Shown piece after piece: positions 54,396-61,910 of a stretch of 64,000 nt of DNA. The position numbers and the translations under genes were made by a program. The notes under the pieces were generated by a model, which was not told the DNA's origin, ran no database searches, and saw nothing but the letters and a program-made list of their open reading frames with translations. Within the stretch, counting starts at the first letter, position 1; each line of letters begins with the position of its first letter. This stretch comes from Ignavibacteriota bacterium (GTDB taxonomy: Bacteria > Bacteroidota > Ignavibacteria > UBA10030 > BY39): the NCBI GenBank assembly GCA_003327435.1, contig QOQV01000007.1:62001-126000 (forward strand), given 5' to 3'.

Positions 54396-56447
54396 TTACT
54401 TTTTCAGATATTTGTTTAACCATTCGAAAACAGTTTTGTGCCAGAGTTCGCTGTTGAGTGGTTTAAGTACTCCGTGCCCTTCATCCGGGAAATAAAGAAA
54501 TCTTGATTCTATTCCCATTCTCTGAAGAGTTGTAAAGAGTTGCATTCCTTCTGTAACTGGAACTCTGTAATCCAATTCATTATGAATAATCAACATTGGT
54601 GTTTTGTATTTGAGGAGATTTGTTCCATACTTATGAGGAGAAAATTTGTCATAAGCCTGAGGATTATCCCAGGGTGTACCGCTATGTTCCCATTCGTCGA
54701 ACCAAACTTCATCTGTTGTTCCGTACATAGAGTAAAAGTTCCAGATGCTTGCGTGTGTTATAATGGTTTTAAATTTATCGGTATGAGTTGCAAACCAGTT
54801 CATCATATAACCGCCGTAAGATGCGCCAGCTGCTGCCATTTGGTTTGCGTCCACGAAATTCAACTTTTCGACATAATCGACACCTTTCATTAAATCTTCG
54901 TAAACTTTACCACCCCAATCACCAGAAATTTCATTGACAAATTTTTGTCCGAAGCCAGTTGAGCCGCGAGGGTTCGGAGCAAACACGACATACCCCTGAG
55001 CTGCCCAAAGTTGTGGATTCCATCTATAATGCCAGCCATTTTCCCAGGCACCCTGTGGGCCACCGTGTACAAGAAAAACTAAAGGATATTTTTTGTTTGA
55101 ATCAAAAAAAGGTGGTTTTATCAACCATGCTTGAATTGGTGTATCATCTGCGCCTTTGTATATTATGCTTTCGGCTCTGTTGAAATAAATGTTACCAAAC
55201 AAACTATCATTGATTGATGTAAGCTTGGAGAAATTTTTTCCTTCAACTGTTGCACTGAAAATTTCAATTGGCATTTCAAGCGTGTGTTTTGTGAAGAATA
55301 AAAATTTTCCATCGGGAGAGATATTGATATCAGCATTTACACCTCCCTCAATGATTTTGGTTATCTTTTTGGTTTTAAAATCATATGCAAATATTTGTTG
55401 ATTAGCATTTTCTTCTGCAGGGAAGAATATTTTGCTATCATCTGGTGACCACTGGAAGGCTAAAACCCAGGAATCAAAATTTTCAGACAGATTTTTATGT
55501 ATACCATTTGTTCTATCATAAAGCATCAAATCCCACTTATCTGCTTCAAATCCTGGAGTTTTTTGTGCACGGTAAGCTATATATTTACCATTTTTTGAGT
55601 AGCGTGGATATCCGTCGGCAGCTGGATTGGTTGTGATTTGTTTTCTCGTTTTACCATCAATGCTAACAGTAAAAATATCGTGATTTGTATTCCATGCCTC
55701 GTTCTCAGCAGGTGCTGCGGTATAAGCTATCTCTTTCCCGTCGGATGAGAAGCAGAATTCATCTCCAGCAGCAAAGGTTGAAGATGTTGGTACTGCATCT
55801 CTATCCCCGGGTGTTAGATTTTTTATTTCCTTGTTTTCAAGTGAAATTATAAAAATATGTTGACGCTTATCTTCAACCCAGGAATTCCAGTGTCTATAGA
55901 GGAGTTTGTTTATGATGCGAGCATTTGTCTTACTCCTCTCTTCATCCTTCTTTTTATTCAGTTCGTTTGCTTCTTGAAATGATTTTTCTGAAAATTCAGG
56001 ATAGACAGATGATACAAAGGCAATCGATTTACCATCGGGAGACCAGACTGGTTGAGAAGCACCGGTGTAGATATCGGTAAGTTGTTTTGCTTCTCCACCA
56101 AATGGATTTATCAGCCATATTTGTGGAGTTCCGGAGCGTGTTGAAACAAAAGCAAGATTTTTTCCATCTGGTGACCAGCGTGGGTTATTATCGGCTGCAG
56201 AGCTTGTTGTCAAACGTCGAACCTCACCACCACAAGATGGAATAAGGTAAATATCGCTATTCATCTTGTTCTCGTTTTTTATGACTTCAGTAACAACAAA
56301 TGCAATCCATTTGCCATCAGGAGATATTTGTGGATCTGAAACTCTCTTAATCCTGAACATATCTTCAATTTCCATCGCTCTTTTTTCCTGTGCAGATGTG
56401 ATTGAAATTACAAAAATAATTATCATCAAGTGTTTTAGGTAATTCAT
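54396..56447 (-). CDS. S9 family serine peptidase, exported, tandem paralogue
   Basis: A 683-residue protein with a signal peptide (MNYLKHLMIIIFVISITSAQ), a WD40-like propeller (~30-410) and a peptidase domain with Ser in GASYGGY, Asp in NELDYRVP and His in DEGHGV. The frame could start four codons earlier (56459), but only the ATG at 56447 has an AGGG ribosome site. Family members release dipeptides or cleave acylated N-termini. It lies 19 bp upstream of its paralogue and 25 bp downstream of dcd. Confidence 0.93.
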   Translation of the reverse strand: MNYLKHLMIIIFVISITSAQEKRAMEIEDMFRIKRVSDPQISPDGKWIAFVVTEVIKNENKMNSDIYLIPSCGGEVRRLTTSSAADNNPRWSPDGKNLAFVSTRSGTPQIWLINPFGGEAKQLTDIYTGASQPVWSPDGKSIAFVSSVYPEFSEKSFQEANELNKKKDEERSKTNARIINKLLYRHWNSWVEDKRQHIFIISLENKEIKNLTPGDRDAVPTSSTFAAGDEFCFSSDGKEIAYTAAPAENEAWNTNHDIFTVSIDGKTRKQITTNPAADGYPRYSKNGKYIAYRAQKTPGFEADKWDLMLYDRTNGIHKNLSENFDSWVLAFQWSPDDSKIFFPAEENANQQIFAYDFKTKKITKIIEGGVNADINISPDGKFLFFTKHTLEMPIEIFSATVEGKNFSKLTSINDSLFGNIYFNRAESIIYKGADDTPIQAWLIKPPFFDSNKKYPLVFLVHGGPQGAWENGWHYRWNPQLWAAQGYVVFAPNPRGSTGFGQKFVNEISGDWGGKVYEDLMKGVDYVEKLNFVDANQMAAAGASYGGYMMNWFATHTDKFKTIITHASIWNFYSMYGTTDEVWFDEWEHSGTPWDNPQAYDKFSPHKYGTNLLKYKTPMLIIHNELDYRVPVTEGMQLFTTLQRMGIESRFLYFPDEGHGVLKPLNSELWHKTVFEWLNKYLKK

Positions 56448-56472
56448 CTTTTCCCTCATTTTATAAATTTTT

Positions 56473-57018
56473 CTAAAAAAATTGCTTAAAATTTTTCCAC
56501 ATCATTGATTCAACAGGCTTATTAGTTTTCCTGTTGTATTTTGCGGTTTTCTTTTTGTTGTATGGTACTTCAATATCGCCGCTGATTTCAAAATATATGA
56601 GTTGGCCAATTGGCATACCTGGATAGATGATTACAGGTTGTCTGACTGAGATTTCAAGTGTCCAGGTGTTACAGAAGCCGACATCACCTTTACCAGCAGT
56701 TGCGTGAATATCAATTCCAAGCCGTCCTATACTTGATTTACCTTCAAGAAAAGGAACATAGTTATGCGTCTCTGTATATTCTTTAGTTACGCCTAAGTAA
56801 AGTCGAGCAGGTAAAAGCAACATTCCGCTGCGTGGAATTTTAATGTATTGAACTTTATTATGTTTCTTTGCATCAAGCACATCATCGATATACACTGCCA
56901 TCCAATCTCCCAGATGAACATCATAGCTATTTGAACCTAAATATTTTCGATTAAAAGGTTTAATTACAATATTCCCTTTTTTAATTTCGCTCAATATTTT
57001 TTTATCTGAGAGAATCAT
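56473..57018 (-). CDS. dcd: dCTP deaminase
   Basis: Dcd deaminates dCTP to dUTP for thymidylate synthesis, in the cytoplasm. The protein, 181 residues, has SSIGRLGI (~105), HATAGKGDVGF with the catalytic-site cluster, WTLEI with the Glu, and a C-terminal tail containing AKYNRKTNKP. Family members start MxLSD, so I take the ATG at 57018. A TTG 12 nt upstream (57030), which overlaps the ilvE stop, would add four residues. No strong Shine-Dalgarno sequence is seen. Whether it is the monofunctional or the bifunctional (Dcd-Dut) type cannot be decided by eye. Confidence 0.93.
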   Translation of the reverse strand: MILSDKKILSEIKKGNIVIKPFNRKYLGSNSYDVHLGDWMAVYIDDVLDAKKHNKVQYIKIPRSGMLLLPARLYLGVTKEYTETHNYVPFLEGKSSIGRLGIDIHATAGKGDVGFCNTWTLEISVRQPVIIYPGMPIGQLIYFEISGDIEVPYNKKKTAKYNRKTNKPVESMMWKNFKQFF

Positions 57019-57026
57019 ATTAATTA

Positions 57027-57947
57027 TCAATCTATAAAAGTCAGCCAGCCGTATGGATCTTCACCATTGCGCACAATATTATAAAATTTTTCCTGAACCA
57101 ATTTTGTAATAGGTCCAGGTTTACCATTATCTATTTTTTGGTGATTAATGCAGCAAACAGGTGTGATTTCTGCTGCTGTACCTGTCATAAAAACTTCGTT
57201 TGCTATCATTAAAATTTCTCTTGGTATAGTTGTTTCAATTACATCAATGCCCTCATCTTTTAAAATTCTAATTACAGCGGATCTGGTTATTCCCGGCAGT
57301 ATTGCATCAGCAATTGAGGGAGTATAAACTTTACCATTTTTAACAATAAATATATTTTCTCCACTACCTTCACTTACATTTCCATAAGCATCTAATGCAA
57401 TCCCTTCTGCAAATCCGTTTTCGAGCGCTTCAATTTTGATTAATTGAGAACTTAAATAATTTCCGCCAGCTTTCGACATTGTTGGTATTGTGTTTGGAGC
57501 TAATCTCTGCCATGATGAAATGCCGGCATTTATACCGTTTTTAATTGACTCTTCACCTAAGTAAGCTTTCCATTCCCATACAGCTATTGCAACTTCAACT
57601 GGATTGTTTAATGGATTCAGCCCCATCTCTCCATAACCTCGATAAACCACCGGTCTTATATAACAAGATTTAAGATTATTGCTTTTTATAAGTTTGATAA
57701 TAACTTTTTCAAGCTCATTCATTTTGTAAGGAATTTCTGTATGATAAATCTTAGTAGAATCGTAAAGGCGTTGGAGGTGAGGTCTCAATTGAAAAATTGC
57801 AGAACCCTTTTTTGTATCATAACATCTTATTCCTTCAAACCAGCTGGAACCATAATGAACAACATGAGATAAGACATGAATTTTTGCATCATCCCATTTA
57901 ACAAATTTTCCATTCATCCATATTGTTTTAGATTTTTTTACTGGCAT
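57027..57947 (-). CDS. ilvE: Branched-chain amino acid aminotransferase
   Basis: A fold-type IV PLP aminotransferase of 306 residues that interconverts Leu, Ile and Val with their 2-oxo acids. It has HYGSSWFEGIRCY (~32-44), YIRPVVYRG (~96), the PLP Lys in MSKAGGNY (~160), EGSGENIFIVK (~193-203) and GTAAEITPV (~254). GAGGGA precedes the ATG. It sits between the GNAT gene and dcd. In a ceramide context it could supply branched precursors for iso-fatty acids, but this is speculation from position. Confidence 0.94.
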   Translation of the reverse strand: MPVKKSKTIWMNGKFVKWDDAKIHVLSHVVHYGSSWFEGIRCYDTKKGSAIFQLRPHLQRLYDSTKIYHTEIPYKMNELEKVIIKLIKSNNLKSCYIRPVVYRGYGEMGLNPLNNPVEVAIAVWEWKAYLGEESIKNGINAGISSWQRLAPNTIPTMSKAGGNYLSSQLIKIEALENGFAEGIALDAYGNVSEGSGENIFIVKNGKVYTPSIADAILPGITRSAVIRILKDEGIDVIETTIPREILMIANEVFMTGTAAEITPVCCINHQKIDNGKPGPITKLVQEKFYNIVRNGEDPYGWLTFID

Positions 57948-57958
57948 ATTTTTTCCCT

Positions 57959-59086
57959 CTAAAAATTTTGTTGGTAAATTCTATATTTTTTATAAAGTAT
58001 AGCATTCATCATCTCGGCGCTGCGGGTCATCATTATATTATCTTCAAGTACCCAGCCAGCTTCACCCCACTTATATCCGTGTTTTAGTGCCCGTACTGCA
58101 GTTTCATAAAAGAGAAATCCCGCAACTCCTGTTTTTTGATATTCCTTTAAAACACCAAGAGCAATAATTCTAATACCATCAATTTGCTTTTTGTTTTTAA
58201 TTAACTTCCATATTGCCGGAATCAACCATCCATTTTTATTGTGTTTTAAAATAATATTTATATCTGGAAGCGAAAGGGCAAATCCAACCGGTTTTTGATC
58301 TACTTCTGCAATCAACACAAGTTCAGGGTCAACTATCGACTTTAAGGATTTCGCTAATGCATTAAATTCGTCTTCAGTCATTTTCACCGCACCCCAGTTA
58401 TATTGCCAGGCTTCGTTATAAATTTTTTCTATAATCTTCACTTCCTGATCAAAATCTTTCATATTAATAGTTCTAACAGAAACACGATTTCTTTTTTGAA
58501 CCAGGTTTATTACTCTTTCAATTTTTTCTTTATCGAAAATATCATGATTCAGATAATAAGCATAGAGGTCCTTAATTTTTTGTAAACCAGCTTTTTCAAT
58601 TAGCAATTGATAATATGGTGGATTATATGGCATCATTACAACTGGAGATTTATCAAATCCTTCTATTAGTAAACCATATTCATCATTTACTGAAGGATTT
58701 GCCGGACCTCTGATTATGGAGATACCTTTTTCATTAAGCCATTTTTTAGCTGCATCGAATAAGCTATTTGCAATATTTTGATCATCCACACATTCAAAGA
58801 AACCAAAAAAGCCAATATTTTCATTATGTTCCAGGTTATGGTTGTGATTTATGATTGCTGCAATTCGACCAACAATTTCTCCATTTTTATATGCAAGGAA
58901 AAACTCTGCCTCTGAATGTTTAAAAAAAGGATTTTTGTTTTTATCGAGTAAAAATTTCCTTTCAAATATTAAATGTGGCACCCAGTAGAAATTGTCTTTA
59001 TAAATCTTCCAGGGAAATTTTATGAATTTTTTTAACTCGGATTTACTTTTAACCGTTGTGATGCTGAGTTCTTCAGAAGTTGACAT
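57959..59086 (-). CDS. GNAT-family N-acyltransferase-like protein; candidate bacterial ceramide synthase
   Basis: A 375-residue protein with an N-terminal region (~1-150; FPWKIYKDNFYWVPHL, KNPFFKHSEAEFFLA, GRIAAIINHNHN, GFFGFFEC, RGPANPSVND) and a C-terminal GNAT-like fold (~200-375; IIALGVLKEYQKTGVAGFLFYE, close to the R/Q-x-x-G-x-A/G acyl-CoA loop). Proteins of this layout are often annotated YghO-like. It directly follows the SPT-like gene (13 bp). The Caulobacter ceramide synthase (bCerS) is a GNAT-type acyltransferase encoded with SPT and CerR, so N-acylation of the sphingoid base is my leading hypothesis. This rests on family and neighbourhood, not on a diagnostic residue. Confidence 0.6.
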   Translation of the reverse strand: MSTSEELSITTVKSKSELKKFIKFPWKIYKDNFYWVPHLIFERKFLLDKNKNPFFKHSEAEFFLAYKNGEIVGRIAAIINHNHNLEHNENIGFFGFFECVDDQNIANSLFDAAKKWLNEKGISIIRGPANPSVNDEYGLLIEGFDKSPVVMMPYNPPYYQLLIEKAGLQKIKDLYAYYLNHDIFDKEKIERVINLVQKRNRVSVRTINMKDFDQEVKIIEKIYNEAWQYNWGAVKMTEDEFNALAKSLKSIVDPELVLIAEVDQKPVGFALSLPDINIILKHNKNGWLIPAIWKLIKNKKQIDGIRIIALGVLKEYQKTGVAGFLFYETAVRALKHGYKWGEAGWVLEDNIMMTRSAEMMNAILYKKYRIYQQNF

Positions 59087-59099
59087 TAAGAATATTTGA

Positions 59100-60455
59100 C
59101 TAATTTATTAGACCTAATTTTTTTCCCACTTTAATAAAAGCATCCAGTATTTGATCTAAGTGCTCATCTTCATGGGTTGCCATATAACTGGTGCGCATCA
59201 TCTGCATACCTGGTGGAACTCCTGGACTAATGAATGTATTAACAAAAACTCCATTGTCAAATAACTCTTTCCAGAATTTGAATGCAAGTAAGTCATCACC
59301 AATGATTACTGGAATGATGGCTGTTTGACCATCAATAATTTTAAATCCGGCTTCTTTAAAGCCCTTGCGCATTTTATTTGAATTTCTGATCAACTTATCT
59401 ATTCTCTCGGGTTCCCTTTCCAGGATTTCCAGAGCTTTTAACGCTGCGGCTACTGATGCTGGCGTTGGACTTGCGCTAAAAATTAAAGCTGAAGAATGAT
59501 GTTTTAGATAATTAATCACTCTTTCGGAGCCGACAACAAAACCACCCAACGAAGCGAAAGTTTTACTGAAAGTTCCAAATGTCATATCCACTTCATCAAC
59601 AAGATTAAAGTGACTTGCTGTACCGCGGCCACCTTTACCAATAACTCCAACTGCGTGTGCATCGTCAACTAAAATTCGAGCATTATACTTTTTGGCTATT
59701 GAAACAAGTCGTGGCAAATCAACTATATCCCCAGTTGTACTGAAAACTCCATCAGTTACTATTAGCTTACCTGCTTCAAATGGTGTTCGTTTAATAACTC
59801 TTTCGAGATCATCCATGTCATTATGTTTGTATCTAACAAACTCTGCGGACATACCCCTCGCCATTATTACTCCAGCAACAATGCTTGCGTGATTATCTTT
59901 ATCTGTAATTACATATTCACCACGCTGGACTAAAGTTGGAATTATGCCCTGTGCAGTTTGATATCCAGTACTAAAAAGAAGGCATGCCTCCTTTCCCATA
60001 AACTTTGCAAGCTTGTATTCAAATTCATTATGTAGATCAAGTGTGCCTGTAAGATATCTTGAACCAGAACAACCAGTACCGTACTTTTCGATTGCTTTAA
60101 TTGCAGCTTCTTTTACCTCCGGGTGAGCAGTTAAACCCAGATAATTGTTTGACCCAGCCATTATGATTTTTCTACCTTCAATCTGTACTACAGGTCCTTC
60201 GTTCTCTTCAATTGGTCTAAAGTATGGATATAATCCAGCTGCTTTTACCTCATCAGCACGCGTAAAGTTAAAACATTTTTCAAACAAATCAACTGGTGTT
60301 TTTCTCTCAACGGTTTTTGTTTCCTTAACTTCGGTTTCTGTTGGAACCTCGGACTTACTTCTCCAATTGAATTTTCCTTTAAAAGCATTTGCCCAATCGG
60401 ACATGCTTTTACGCCAATTGAAAAAGTAAGGCCTTTCTGTAAAGCGATTTGGCAT
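59100..60455 (-). CDS. spt: Serine palmitoyltransferase-like alpha-oxoamine synthase
   Basis: A 451-residue PLP fold-type I enzyme of the AOS family (SPT/KBL/BioF), which condenses an amino acid with an acyl-CoA or acyl-ACP. Motifs: GSNNYLGLT (~106), the [13 protein letters not shown] block, [16 protein letters not shown] (~266), and the PLP Lys in [13 protein letters not shown] (~295). Several blocks agree with Bacteroides SPT as I remember it and less with Bio[33 protein letters not shown] and the C-terminal [14 protein letters not shown]. An extra ~75-residue charged N-terminal extension precedes the family core; the TAGGAGAA site before the ATG supports this start. It would make 3-oxosphinganine, the first step of sphingolipid synthesis. 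Confidence 0.78.
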   Translation of the reverse strand: MPNRFTERPYFFNWRKSMSDWANAFKGKFNWRSKSEVPTETEVKETKTVERKTPVDLFEKCFNFTRADEVKAAGLYPYFRPIEENEGPVVQIEGRKIIMAGSNNYLGLTAHPEVKEAAIKAIEKYGTGCSGSRYLTGTLDLHNEFEYKLAKFMGKEACLLFSTGYQTAQGIIPTLVQRGEYVITDKDNHASIVAGVIMARGMSAEFVRYKHNDMDDLERVIKRTPFEAGKLIVTDGVFSTTGDIVDLPRLVSIAKKYNARILVDDAHAVGVIGKGGRGTASHFNLVDEVDMTFGTFSKTFASLGGFVVGSERVINYLKHHSSALIFSASPTPASVAAALKALEILEREPERIDKLIRNSNKMRKGFKEAGFKIIDGQTAIIPVIIGDDLLAFKFWKELFDNGVFVNTFISPGVPPGMQMMRTSYMATHEDEHLDQILDAFIKVGKKLGLIN

Positions 60456-60479
60456 TTATATTTCTCCTAAAATGCTAAT

Positions 60480-60508
60480 TTGTTTAGAACTTTTATTTTT
60501 AATATACT
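60480..60508 (+). promoter_or_regulatory. Predicted promoter of the epimerase/reductase gene
   Basis: TTGTTT (60480-60485), 17 bp, TATACT (60503-60508), about 33 bp upstream of the ATG at 60542. Its -10 overlaps the -10 of the divergent SPT promoter. Confidence 0.5.
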
Positions 60509-60529
60509 TCATATATTGCAAAAAGTCAA
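60501..60529 (-). promoter_or_regulatory. Predicted promoter of the SPT operon
   Basis: On the minus strand TTGACT (60529-60524), 17 bp, TATATT (60506-60501), about 45 bp upstream of the SPT ATG. It overlaps the divergent promoter by 8 bp. Confidence 0.5.
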
Positions 60530-60541
60530 TCAATTACGATT

Positions 60542-61522
60542 ATGAAAAAAGCATTTGTAACAGGTTCAACAGGTTTTATAGGAAGCCATTTAGTCGAAGC
60601 TCTGCTTAATAAGCAGTATAAAATTAAATGTTTGGTGAGAAAATCCACAAATTTAAAGTGGATTAAGGATTTACCAGTTGAGATTGTATACGGAGATCTA
60701 TTCAATAAAGATGTATTAACCCAAGCTACAAAAGATGTGGATTATATTTTTCACATCGCCGGAGTTACTGCTTCGCATACTAAATCAGGTTATTATCTCG
60801 GAAATGTTGAGGCAACAAAGAATTTGCTTGATGCAGCATCACAAAATCCAAATTTAAAAAGATTTATTTATGCTGGAAGTTTGACCGCTGTTGGTCCAGC
60901 TTCAAGCAAAGTTCCACCAAATGAGGAATCGCCCTGCAATCCAATAACAACTTATGGAAAAAGTAAGCTTGAGGCTGAAAAGGAAATTCTAAAATTTAAA
61001 GACAAAATCCCCGTTACAATTTTAAAATTACCGGCTGTTTACGGACCAAGAGATACAGCCACATTGGATTTTTTCAAAGCAGTTAGTAGAGGAATAATTC
61101 CTCTGGTTGGATATAAAAGCAAATACATAAGTATTTTGTATGTAACCGATGTGGTAAATGCTTTAATTATTGCATCAGAAAACGAGCGAGCTGTTGGGGA
61201 AATCTTTTTAATTGGTAGTGAAAAATTTTATACCTGGGAAGAGATTGGAGCCACAATCGAAAGATGTGCTAAGCACCGAACAATTAAAATTAGATTTCCC
61301 GAATTTGCAGTTGTAATTGCTGCAGCAATTAATAATCTGTTAGATGTTTTCAGAAAAAAACCGTCTGTATTTAATATCGAAAAAAGTAAAGATATGATCG
61401 CAGATGCATGGATTGCTGATATTACCAAGGCAAGAAATCATCTGAATTTCAGGCAAACTGTAGATCTGGAAGAAGGTATAAGAAAGACATTTGATTGGTA
61501 CAAGAAAGAAGGATGGATTTAA
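60542..61522 (+). CDS. NAD(P)-dependent epimerase/reductase (extended SDR); candidate 3-oxosphinganine reductase
   Basis: A 326-residue extended short-chain dehydrogenase/reductase. The Rossmann motif is GSTGFIGSH (~8-16), acidic/basic cofactor selectors include RK (~33), the active site is YGKSK (Tyr ~138, Lys ~142) and HIAGVT is in the second NAD block. It resembles dihydroflavonol-4-reductase-like proteins. It is divergent from the SPT operon with overlapping promoters. The Caulobacter gene for 3-oxosphinganine reduction (cerR) encodes a protein of this superfamily, so the role is plausible. UDP-sugar epimerase or other reductase functions are not excluded. Confidence 0.65.
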   Translation: MKKAFVTGSTGFIGSHLVEALLNKQYKIKCLVRKSTNLKWIKDLPVEIVYGDLFNKDVLTQATKDVDYIFHIAGVTASHTKSGYYLGNVEATKNLLDAASQNPNLKRFIYAGSLTAVGPASSKVPPNEESPCNPITTYGKSKLEAEKEILKFKDKIPVTILKLPAVYGPRDTATLDFFKAVSRGIIPLVGYKSKYISILYVTDVVNALIIASENERAVGEIFLIGSEKFYTWEEIGATIERCAKHRTIKIRFPEFAVVIAAAINNLLDVFRKKPSVFNIEKSKDMIADAWIADITKARNHLNFRQTVDLEEGIRKTFDWYKKEGWI

Positions 61523-61527
61523 ATTTA

Positions 61528-61557
61528 TTGACTTTTAACTCAAATTTTTTTTATATT
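61528..61557 (+). promoter_or_regulatory. Predicted promoter of the Myb-like/hutI/ftcD operon
   Basis: TTGACT (61528-61533), 18 bp, TATATT (61552-61557), about 38 bp before the ATG at 61596. Confidence 0.4.
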
Positions 61558-61595
61558 AATATAAAACTAACCACAAAATGTTGAGGAAATAGTAT

Positions 61596-61910
61596 ATGAA
61601 AAGAAAAAGAAAGTATCAGCGTTGGACTGAGAAAGAAATTGAGCTTTTAAAGAAATATTGTCCAACTTTTGGTGTTAAATATGCATCAAAAAAATTAGGA
61701 AGAAGCCTCAGTACAATTCGTGCAGTTGCACATTTACATAGAATCAAATGTAAGAACCCAACACCTGTCTGGAATCCAAAAAATGTTGAATTTTTAAAGA
61801 AATGGTACGGCAAGATTGACGCTGCAAAGATTGCCAAAAAAATTGGCACAACAAAACTTGCAGTACAGAAACATGCAAGCAGACTTGGTATCACAGGCAA
61901 AAATCGTTGA
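61596..61910 (+). CDS. Small protein with two Myb/SANT-like helix-turn-helix repeats
   Basis: The 104-residue basic protein contains two tandem repeats of ~45 residues. Repeat 1 opens RWTEKEIELLKKY (~10-22) and closes IRAVAHLHRI; repeat 2 opens VWNPKNVEFLKKWYG (~58-72) and closes AVQKHASRLGI. Both have the Trp-anchored three-helix pattern of Myb/SANT HTH units, as in small DNA-binding proteins of Bacteroidota and phages. GAGG precedes the ATG. Its stop codon is followed immediately by the TTG proposed as hutI start, so it is part of the histidine-degradation operon and may act as its regulator, though it is unlike the usual HutC (GntR) repressor. Confidence 0.7.
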   Translation: MKRKRKYQRWTEKEIELLKKYCPTFGVKYASKKLGRSLSTIRAVAHLHRIKCKNPTPVWNPKNVEFLKKWYGKIDAAKIAKKIGTTKLAVQKHASRLGITGKNR

